A stretch of DNA of 6,719 nt from an uncultured Oscillospiraceae bacterium (GTDB lineage Bacteria; Bacillota_A; Clostridia; Oscillospirales; Oscillospiraceae). The position numbers and the translations under genes are program-made. The notes under the pieces were generated by a model that did not search any database, was not told where the DNA came from, and saw only the letters and a program-made list of their open reading frames with translations. Below, in pieces: positions 1-5,247 of the stretch. Position 1 is the first letter of the stretch. Each line of letters begins with the position of its first letter. Location: assembly GCA_900770015.1 (NCBI GenBank), contig CAAGIU010000162.1, positions 1 through 6,719 of the forward strand, written 5' to 3'.

Positions 1-26
1 CAGCTCCCTCCCAGAGGGAGCCTTGG
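1..26. repeat. End of a dispersed palindromic repeat (Oscillospiraceae type)
   Basis: Bases 3-10 and 14-21 form a perfect 8-bp inverted repeat (GCTCCCTC / GAGGGAGC) around a 3-base loop. Read on the minus strand it gives CCAAGGCTCCCTC followed by GAGGGAGCTG. I recall this arrangement as part of a short, highly repeated intergenic palindrome in Oscillospiraceae genomes such as Faecalibacterium and Flavonifractor. The other half of that element would lie left of the window. The hairpin is directly visible; the family assignment is from memory. It suggests that the left edge is intergenic. It could also serve as a terminator-like structure for an upstream gene, but no T-run follows it. Confidence 0.55.
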
Positions 27-148
27 TGCACGCCATCCGTTACCAAATCCCATTCAACTCATCTACAAATTACAATTTTTCGTTGCAACCCCCTACTAAC
101 CGTGCAGCGGATGGTGCGTAATATTATCAAATGAAAGGAACAGGGAAT
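27..148 (+). other. Untranslated leader upstream of eutM
   Basis: No convincing gene is seen here. The stretch is AT-richer than the genes that follow. TACAAT (71-76) and TAATAT (119-124) resemble -10 boxes, but neither has a good -35 box at 16-18 bases, so no promoter is called. Two imperfect inverted repeats are present: CGCCATCCG (31-39) against CGGATGGTG (108-116, one G-T pair), and CGTTGCA (81-87) against TGCAGCG (103-109, one G-T pair). I found no recognisable cobalamin riboswitch, and no paired hexaloop hairpins of the kind bound by the ANTAR antiterminator EutV in other Firmicutes. Transcription may come from here or from further upstream. Confidence 0.4.
134..139 (+). promoter_or_regulatory. 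Ribosome binding site fixing the eutM start
   Basis: AAAGGA ends 9 bases before ATG 149. The earlier in-frame ATG at 131 has no Shine-Dalgarno sequence in front of it and would add six residues (MKGTGN) that EutM/PduA proteins lack. ATG 149 is therefore the better start. Confidence 0.7.
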
Positions 149-451
149 ATGGACTTGAACGCTTTGGGAATGATCGAAACGAAGGGCCTTGTGGGGGCAA
201 TTGAGGCGGCGGATGCCATGGTGAAATCCGCCAATGTCCAGCTCATCGGTAAGGAGCAGGTGGGCGGCGGCCTCGTTACCGTGATGGTTCGCGGGGACGT
301 GGGTGCCGTGAAGGCAGCCACCGATGCCGGGGCAGCCGCTGCGGAAAAGGTGGGGGAGTTGATCTCCGTCCATGTCATCGCCCGTCCCCACATGGAGGTG
401 GACAACATCCTTCCCAAGGGAAGACCGGCAGCCCCCGGCGGGAAGCAGTAA
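149..451 (+). CDS. eutM: BMC shell hexamer protein, EutM/PduA type
   Basis: This 100-residue single-BMC-domain protein should form the flat hexameric tiles of the ethanolamine microcompartment shell. The whole length matches the family. It has the [10 protein letters not shown] strand near residues 5-14, the [11 protein letters not shown] helix near 20-30, [19 protein letters not shown] near 47-65 and HVIARPH near 75-81. The pore loop is GGG at residues 39-41, as in E. coli EutM as I recall it; PduA has a serine at position 40. The N-terminus is numbered as in PduA. The C-terminus is short ([11 protein letters not shown]) and carries no extra domain. The start is ATG 149, chosen for its Shine-Dalgarno sequence, over the in-frame ATG 131. 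The stop abuts the next gene directly (TAAATG), so translation is probably coupled to eutT. Assignment to EutM rather than PduA rests on the neighbouring eut genes; BMC hexamers are hard to tell apart by sequence alone. Confidence 0.93.
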   Translation: MDLNALGMIETKGLVGAIEAADAMVKSANVQLIGKEQVGGGLVTVMVRGDVGAVKAATDAGAAAAEKVGELISVHVIARPHMEVDNILPKGRPAAPGGKQ

Positions 452-1138
452 ATGCTCTTCACCGAGGAAACCGTCCGGGATAACATCCGCAACCGGGACG
501 GCAGACGCGTCTTTATCCTGGGCAAAAACGACTGCCTCACCGCCGGGGCACGGGATTTTCTTCGCCGGGAGCGCATTGAGATCCTCCCGGCGTCGGAAGC
601 AAGGCCGGAACGCTATTGCCTGCTGGGGGGCGGCTTTACCGAGGAGAAGCCGGAGCATATGACCCATCTGGACGGTCAGACCCTGGTATCCAAGACCCAT
701 CCACGGATCATCTTCCGGGGAAAGATAGACACCCTGGAGGGAGAATTGATTCTGGCCCGGCTGGTGGTGCCCGATCTGGATCGGGAGCTGGGAGAAATTT
801 TGACCTTTGCCCGGAACCTCCTGCGCTGCGAGGTGCTGGGGGAGCCGGTGCAGGAGGGCAAGCTGCTGGGCCTGACGGAGCAGGAGCTTCGGCAGCACAG
901 CCATTTCCCCCAGGAATTCTACCAGCAGCCCCATTTTATGCCGGAAGCATCGGACGGAAAGGCCATTGCCCGCCTGAACCGCGCCCGCTGCGCCGCAAGA
1001 GAAGCGGAGCTGGCGGCGGTGGCAGCGTTCACTGACCGGGACGGCCGGATGACCCGCCCCGACCTGCTGCGGGCCATGAACCGCCTGAGCAGCGCGCTGT
1101 ATCTTCTGATGATCCGGCAGAAGAAACTGTTGAACTAG
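452..1138 (+). CDS. eutT: ATP:cob(I)alamin adenosyltransferase EutT, form without the Cys metal motif
   Basis: EutT adds the 5'-deoxyadenosyl group of ATP to reduced corrinoid, making the adenosylcobalamin that ethanolamine ammonia-lyase needs. The 228-residue protein has an N-terminal segment (about 1-75) followed by the helical adenosyltransferase domain. That domain shows the family motifs MPEASDGK (from residue 163) and RPDLLRAMNRLSSALY (from residue 202), both close to enterobacterial EutT. It is about 40 residues shorter than E. coli EutT. The His/Cys-Cys/Cys metal-binding motif of the Salmonella and E. coli enzymes, expected just before THLDGQTLVSKTHPR, is absent: no CCxxC is found. 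This matches the metal-independent EutT class described for Listeria monocytogenes and other Firmicutes. The start immediately follows the eutM stop, with only a weak GGGAAG upstream, so it probably depends on translational coupling. eutT commonly sits apart from eutB; here it precedes it directly. Confidence 0.88.
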   Translation: MLFTEETVRDNIRNRDGRRVFILGKNDCLTAGARDFLRRERIEILPASEARPERYCLLGGGFTEEKPEHMTHLDGQTLVSKTHPRIIFRGKIDTLEGELILARLVVPDLDRELGEILTFARNLLRCEVLGEPVQEGKLLGLTEQELRQHSHFPQEFYQQPHFMPEASDGKAIARLNRARCAAREAELAAVAAFTDRDGRMTRPDLLRAMNRLSSALYLLMIRQKKLLN

Positions 1139-1153
1139 GGAAGAAGGAAACAC

Positions 1154-2518
1154 ATGAAGCTGAAAACCACCCTTTTGGGAAAAACATATGTCTTCCGGGA
1201 CATCAAGCAGGTGCTGGCCAAGGCCAACGAGGAGAAGACCGGCGATAAGCTGGCGGGTCTGGCGGCGCAGACGGCCCAGGAGCGGATCGCCGCCAAGGTG
1301 GTGCTGTCCGCCGTGACCCTGGGGGACCTGCGGGAAAATCCGGCGGTGCCCTATGAGCGCGACGAAGTGACCCGGATCATCCAGGACGATGTGAACGAGG
1401 CTGTCTATCAGAAAATCCGGGGCTGGACGGTGGCGGAATTCCGGGAATGGCTGCTTTCGGAGACCACCACCGGCGCGGATATCCGGAAGCTGAGCCGGGG
1501 GCTGACCTCGGAGATGGTGGCGGCGGTGTGCAAGCTCATGGGCAATCTGGATCTCATCTACGCGGCCAACAAAATCACCGTCACCGCCCACTGCAACACC
1601 ACCATCGGCCTTCCCGGCACCCTCAGCTGCCGCCTCCAGCCCAACCACACCACCGATGACCCCGACGGCATCACCGCCTCCACCCTGGAGGGCCTCTCCT
1701 TCGGCGCGGGGGACGCGGTCATCGGCCTGAATCCGGTGACGGATTCTCCCGAGCAGGTGGGCAGAGTGCTGCGCCGGTTCCAGGAGATCAAGGAGCACTG
1801 GCAGATCCCCACCCAGATCTGCGTCCTGGCCCATGTGACGGCGCAGATGAAGGCGGTGCGAAAGGGCGCGCCCTGCGACCTGATTTTCCAGTCCATCGCC
1901 GGCAGCCAGAAGGGCAACGAGGCCTTCGGCTTCAGCGGTGAAACGCTGGAGGAGGCAAGGCAGCTTCTGCTGAAGGAGGGAACCGCCGAAGGCCCCAACG
2001 TCATGTATTTCGAGACCGGGCAGGGCAGCGAGCTTTCCTCCAATGCCCATTTTGACACCGATCAGGTGACCATGGAGGCACGGTGCTATGGCTTTGCCAA
2101 ACGCTTCCAGCCCTTCCTGGTGAACACGGTGGTGGGCTTCATCGGCCCGGAATACCTCTATGATGCCCGTCAGGTCACCCGGGCAGGGCTGGAGGACCAC
2201 TTCATGGGCAAGCTCACCGGAATTCCCATGGGCTGCGACTGCTGCTACACCAACCATATGAAGGCCGACCAGAATGACATTGAGAATCTGGCCAGCCTGC
2301 TGACCCTGGCGGGGTGCAACTATTTCATGGGCATCCCCCACGGCGATGACATCATGCTGAACTATCAGACCACCGGCTTCCGGGAGACCGCCGCCCTGCG
2401 GGAGATCACCGGCAAGACCGCCATCCCCGCGTTCCAGCGCTGGCTGGAGAAAATGGGCTTCGTGGAGAACGGACACCTGACCGCCAAAGCCGGGGACGGC
2501 TCCAGTCTGCTGTTCTAA
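1154..2518 (+). CDS. eutB: Ethanolamine ammonia-lyase large (alpha) subunit EutB
   Basis: EutB is the catalytic TIM-barrel subunit that, with EutC and adenosylcobalamin, converts ethanolamine to acetaldehyde and ammonia. The 454-residue length matches E. coli EutB (453), and the sequences align almost without gaps from the opening MKLKTTL to the end. The substrate-binding residues known from the E. coli enzyme are all present at the same numbers: Arg160 and Gln162 (in CRLQPN), Asn193 (GLNPVTD), Glu287 (YFETGQGS) and Asp362 (MGCDCCYTNH). The reading frame is intact, and AAGGA sits 5 bases before the start. No eutC follows: the stop at 2516-2518 is followed after 18 bases by eutE. EutC supplies part of the cobalamin site and, in E. 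coli, the shell-targeting peptide, so EutB should need a EutC encoded outside the window. It is clearly not a pseudogene on the sequence seen. Confidence 0.97.
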   Translation: MKLKTTLLGKTYVFRDIKQVLAKANEEKTGDKLAGLAAQTAQERIAAKVVLSAVTLGDLRENPAVPYERDEVTRIIQDDVNEAVYQKIRGWTVAEFREWLLSETTTGADIRKLSRGLTSEMVAAVCKLMGNLDLIYAANKITVTAHCNTTIGLPGTLSCRLQPNHTTDDPDGITASTLEGLSFGAGDAVIGLNPVTDSPEQVGRVLRRFQEIKEHWQIPTQICVLAHVTAQMKAVRKGAPCDLIFQSIAGSQKGNEAFGFSGETLEEARQLLLKEGTAEGPNVMYFETGQGSELSSNAHFDTDQVTMEARCYGFAKRFQPFLVNTVVGFIGPEYLYDARQVTRAGLEDHFMGKLTGIPMGCDCCYTNHMKADQNDIENLASLLTLAGCNYFMGIPHGDDIMLNYQTTGFRETAALREITGKTAIPAFQRWLEKMGFVENGHLTAKAGDGSSLLF

Positions 2519-2536
2519 ACAGGAAAGGAAACAACT

Positions 2537-3967
2537 ATGGAACTGGATCAGGATTTACAGGCCCGGCAGGAGGCGCGGCAGCTGGCAAAACAGGCTCAAG
2601 CCGCCCAGAGAATCCTGGCAGGCTTCCCCCAGGAGAAGCTGGATGCAATTGTGGAGGCCGTGGGGGAGGCCTTTGCGAAGGAGGCGGAATCCCTGGCGGA
2701 GATGGCGGTGCAGGAGACCGGCTTCGGCAACGTCCGGGACAAGACCGCGAAAAACCTCTTTGCCTCCCACCGGGTGCGGCAGGCCGTCCGGGGCATGAAG
2801 ACCGTGGGGGTACTGGCGGAATACCCGGAGACGAAGCTCTGGGAGATCGGCGTGCCCGTGGGGGTCATTGCGGCCATCGTCCCCAGCACCAATCCCACCT
2901 CCACGGTCTGCTACAAGGCCATCATCGCCCTGAAGGCAGGCTGCAGCATCGTCTTTTCGCCCCATCCCAAGGCCATCGCCTGCACCCGCAGAGCGGCGGA
3001 GCTGGTGGCCAAGGCGGCGGAGGCGGCGGGAGCACCCAAAGGCAGCGTTCTGTGCCTGTCGATTCCCGCTTTGCCCGGCTGTCAGGAGCTGATGTCCGCC
3101 CCGGAGACAAGGCTGATCCTGGCCACCGGCGGCCCCGGCATGGTGAAGGCGGCCTATTCCTCCGGCAAGCCCGCCATCGGCGTGGGCGCAGGCAACGGCC
3201 CGGCCTATATCCACCATTCCGCGGATGTGGCCAAGGCCGTCCGGTGCATTGCCCAGTCCAAGTCCTTTGACAACGGAACGGTGTGCGCCTCGGAGCAGAG
3301 CATCATCGTGGAAAAGGATATGGCGGATACCGTTCGGCGGGAGGCGGAAAAACAGGGCTTCTACTTCATGGACAGCGAACAGGCCGGCTGCCTTGCCAAG
3401 CGGCTGTTCCGACCCAACGGGACGCTGAACCCGGAGGTGGTGGGCAAATCCGCCATGACCCTTGCGAAAATGGCGGGCTTTTCCGTGCCCTCCGGGACGA
3501 AGGTTCTGGTGGCCAGGGAGCAGGAGGCAGGGCCAACCCGTCCCTATTCCATGGAAAAGCTCTGCCCGGTGCTGGCATTTTTCGTTATGGACAGCGAGGA
3601 AGCCGTGCTGAACAAGGCGGTGGAGGTGTTGACCCACGAGGGCAGCGGCCACACCTTTGCCATCCATGCGGAGGAGGAATCCGTGATCCGCCGCTTTGCC
3701 CTGAAGATCCCGGTGTCCCGGTTTCTGGTGAACGTTCCTGCGGCGCTGGGCGGCATCGGCGCGGAAACCTCGCTGTTCCCGGCGCTGACCCTGGGCTGCG
3801 GTGCGGTGGGCGGCAGCTCCTCCTCCAACAACATTTCCCCCATGGATCTCATCAACATCCGGCGGGTGGCCTGGGGCATGGACGAGGAGAAAAAGCAGGA
3901 TACGCCCACAGTCAACCCGGAGCTGGTGGAGCTGCTGACCCGGAAGATTCTGGAGCGGCTGGGATAA
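2537..3967 (+). CDS. eutE: Acetaldehyde dehydrogenase (CoA-acylating) with C-terminal targeting tail
   Basis: This enzyme oxidises acetaldehyde to acetyl-CoA with NAD+ inside the microcompartment. The 476-residue protein has the aldehyde-dehydrogenase fold. Visible motifs are ETGFGNVRDKTAKN near residue 60, the cofactor-site motif PSTNPTSTV (from 116), GAGNGPAYI near 217 and the catalytic cysteine Cys250 in SFDNGTVCASE. It resembles the clostridial acylating dehydrogenases of eut clusters (TIGR02518-like, from memory) more than enterobacterial EutE. The N-terminus lacks the short helix that targets enterobacterial EutE to the shell. Instead, after the linker KKQDTPTV, the last 17 residues (NPELVELLTRKILERLG) form an amphipathic helix typical of an encapsulation peptide. 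The start has AAAGGA 9 bases upstream. It lies directly downstream of eutB, where eutC would be expected, and 15 bases before the phosphotransacylase gene that uses its product. Confidence 0.94.
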   Translation: MELDQDLQARQEARQLAKQAQAAQRILAGFPQEKLDAIVEAVGEAFAKEAESLAEMAVQETGFGNVRDKTAKNLFASHRVRQAVRGMKTVGVLAEYPETKLWEIGVPVGVIAAIVPSTNPTSTVCYKAIIALKAGCSIVFSPHPKAIACTRRAAELVAKAAEAAGAPKGSVLCLSIPALPGCQELMSAPETRLILATGGPGMVKAAYSSGKPAIGVGAGNGPAYIHHSADVAKAVRCIAQSKSFDNGTVCASEQSIIVEKDMADTVRREAEKQGFYFMDSEQAGCLAKRLFRPNGTLNPEVVGKSAMTLAKMAGFSVPSGTKVLVAREQEAGPTRPYSMEKLCPVLAFFVMDSEEAVLNKAVEVLTHEGSGHTFAIHAEEESVIRRFALKIPVSRFLVNVPAALGGIGAETSLFPALTLGCGAVGGSSSSNNISPMDLINIRRVAWGMDEEKKQDTPTVNPELVELLTRKILERLG

Positions 3968-3968
3968 C

Positions 3969-3975
3969 AGGAGGT
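3969..3975 (+). promoter_or_regulatory. Strong Shine-Dalgarno for the phosphotransacylase gene
   Basis: AGGAGGT is a near-perfect anti-16S match, starting one base after the eutE stop and ending 7 bases before ATG 3983. It is the strongest ribosome binding site I see in the operon and fixes the start of the pduL-type gene. Confidence 0.75.
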
Positions 3976-3982
3976 CAGGAAG

Positions 3983-4582
3983 ATGGATGTGGAATCTCTG
4001 GTACAGGCCGTGGCGCAGCGGCTGTTTGTGGAGCTGGAGGCCTCTGGGCGGCATGTGCATGTGACGAAGGCCCAGGCGCAGACGCTCTTCGGTCACGGCC
4101 TGACACCCTTGCGGCCATTGTCCCAGCCGGGGCAGTATCTGGCTGCCGAGCGGGTGACGGTGGTGGGCCCCAAGGGGGAATTCCGGGACGTGGCGGTTCT
4201 GGGGCCGGAACGACCGGAGTCCCAAGTGGAGGTCTCCCTGACGGATGCCCGGGTACTGGGGATCAGCGCCCCGGTGCGGCTCTCGGGGGATATTCAGGGG
4301 AGCCCCGGCGCGGTGCTGGTGGGAAGCCATGGGAAAATCACCCTGGATTCCGGGGTCATCGCGGCCAAGCGGCATATCCATCTGACCCCGGAGGCAGCCG
4401 CCGCCTTCGGGGTGAAGGACAGGCAGGTTGTCAGGCTCAAAACGCTGACATCCCGCCCCGTGACCTTCGAGGATGTGACGATCCGGGTCAGTGAGCGCTT
4501 TGCGCCCTATGCCCATCTGGACTATGACGAGGCCAACGCCTGCGGCTTTCATAAGGGCGATCTGGGGAGGATTCTGCCATGA
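3983..4582 (+). CDS. pduL: PduL-type phosphate acyltransferase (EutD role)
   Basis: It exchanges CoA for phosphate on acetyl-CoA, giving acetyl phosphate for ATP formation and recycling CoA inside the shell. The 199-residue protein shows the tandem PduL half-domains, each opened by its metal-binding histidine pair: RHVHV (His24, His26) and KRHIHL (His131, His133). The conserved AHLDYDEANACG stretch follows near 177-188 with His178, Asp180 and Glu183. Residues 1-18 (MDVESLVQAVAQRLFVEL) look like the N-terminal amphipathic encapsulation peptide of shell-targeted PduL. The linker between that helix and the first domain is very short. This family is unrelated to the Pta-like EutD of enteric bacteria. 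In Firmicutes eut operons it is sometimes named EutD by role, so the symbol is a family name. Its stop overlaps the next start by 4 bases (ATGA). Confidence 0.93.
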   Translation: MDVESLVQAVAQRLFVELEASGRHVHVTKAQAQTLFGHGLTPLRPLSQPGQYLAAERVTVVGPKGEFRDVAVLGPERPESQVEVSLTDARVLGISAPVRLSGDIQGSPGAVLVGSHGKITLDSGVIAAKRHIHLTPEAAAAFGVKDRQVVRLKTLTSRPVTFEDVTIRVSERFAPYAHLDYDEANACGFHKGDLGRILP

Positions 4583-4986
4583 TCCCGGCGCTGCTCATCG
4601 GCAGGGAACCGGGGGCGGAGCTGGGATACCGGTATGTGTCCGAGCCGCCCTATGACGCGGTGGTCATCGGTTCGCTGACGATCTCCCAGCTGCTCCGGTT
4701 CCGGGAGCAGCGGGTGTTGGAGGCGCTGGCCCAGGGAAAACAGGTGCTGCTCTACACGCCGGGTCTGCCGGAAAGTCCAAAAAACCGGGCCCTTTCCGGG
4801 AGCCTGGCGTCTGCCCAGCGGGAACTGAAAAACTGGGGCGTCCTCTTCACGGACGGGGGACGGAAGCGGCTGGTGACTGCGGAGGAAGCGAAGGCCATGC
4901 GCGCCAAAGGCCAGCGCCCGGATGCTCAGGCGGTGCTGACGCCTCTGGCAAAGGAAATTTTGGAGGGAACCTATGAAAATCGGTAA
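4579..4986 (+). CDS. Ethanolamine-operon protein of unknown function (TIGR02536-like, short form)
   Basis: This 135-residue protein has no assignable enzymatic function. From memory, its pattern fits a family found only in Firmicutes eut/BMC operons (TIGR02536). The matching features are a strand YDAVVIGSLTI near residues 25-35, the motif RVLEALAQGKQVLLY near 45-59, and a later region QRELKNWGVLF near 79-89. Such alternating strand-helix elements with a GK turn recall Rossmann or flavodoxin-like folds, but no nucleotide-binding motif is clear. It is shorter than the roughly 200-residue members I recall and lacks their N-terminal segment. No signal peptide, membrane segment or shell-targeting helix is seen. 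It is translationally coupled on both sides: a 4-base overlap with the phosphotransacylase gene and a 14-base overlap with eutN. That suggests a fixed stoichiometric link to shell or enzyme assembly, but the role is open. Family membership is moderately sure. Confidence 0.75.
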   Translation: MIPALLIGREPGAELGYRYVSEPPYDAVVIGSLTISQLLRFREQRVLEALAQGKQVLLYTPGLPESPKNRALSGSLASAQRELKNWGVLFTDGGRKRLVTAEEAKAMRAKGQRPDAQAVLTPLAKEILEGTYENR

Positions 4987-5215
4987 CGTGATCGGATCCG
5001 TCTGGGCCACGCGAAAGGCCACCTGCCTGCAGGGGCAGACCTTTCTTGTGGTGCGCTCCGGGGACGAGGAGCTGGTGGCCGCCGATCAGGTGGGCGCCGG
5101 TCCCGGCGACCGGGTGCTGCTGGCCACCGGCACCGTGGCCTCCCGCTACTGCATGGATGCCCCGGTGGATGCCGCCGTGGTGGCAATTGTGGATGTAAAA
5201 AAGAGCGAAATATAG
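4973..5215 (+). CDS. eutN: BMC shell vertex protein EutN (EutN/CcmL family)
   Basis: This 80-residue protein should form the pentamers that close the vertices of the shell. The family signature is clear: MKIGNVIGSVWATRK at the start, LVAADQVGAGPGDRVLLATG in the middle (near 34-53) and the SRYCMDAPVDAAVVAIVD ending near 57-74, where the usual pattern is R followed by PVDAAVVGIVD. It is a little shorter than E. coli EutN, mainly at the C-terminus, but contains the complete fold. GGAGGG (4962-4967) sits 5 bases before ATG 4973. The start lies inside the end of the preceding gene, in another frame, overlapping it by 14 bases. With EutM it provides the minimum hexamer-plus-pentamer shell set within this window. 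Confidence 0.95.
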   Translation: MKIGNVIGSVWATRKATCLQGQTFLVVRSGDEELVAADQVGAGPGDRVLLATGTVASRYCMDAPVDAAVVAIVDVKKSEI

Positions 5216-5247
5216 CGCGAATATCGGAAGGGAAAGGGGGAAAACCG

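Noticed and set aside
131..148. Upstream ATG start for eutM at 131
   Set aside because: It has no Shine-Dalgarno sequence and adds six residues not found in the family. ATG 149 has AAAGGA at the right spacing.
27..148. Cobalamin riboswitch or EutV-type ANTAR hairpins before eutM
   Set aside because: I looked for the conserved cobalamin-box sequence and for paired hexaloop hairpins and found neither. The leader is also too short for a full cobalamin riboswitch.
770..785. CCCGAT / ATCGGG hairpin inside eutT
   Set aside because: A 6-bp stem in GC-rich coding sequence, with no T-run or conserved context, is likely to be chance.
59..2476. Open frame of 805 codons on the minus strand across eutM, eutT and eutB
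   Set aside because: It lies wholly opposite three clearly conserved genes, and its translation is low-complexity, rich in His, Gly and Leu, with no recognisable domain. Long antisense frames are expected opposite GC-rich coding DNA.
3283..4494. Open frame of 403 codons on the plus strand in another frame
   Set aside because: It crosses the eutE-pduL boundary and the strong ribosome binding site, and it encodes a Gly-rich low-complexity product. It is a shadow of the two real genes.
2555..4552. Open frame of 665 codons on the minus strand opposite eutE and the phosphotransacylase gene
   Set aside because: Same explanation: the plus-strand genes have intact catalytic motifs, and the antisense product is a compositional shadow.
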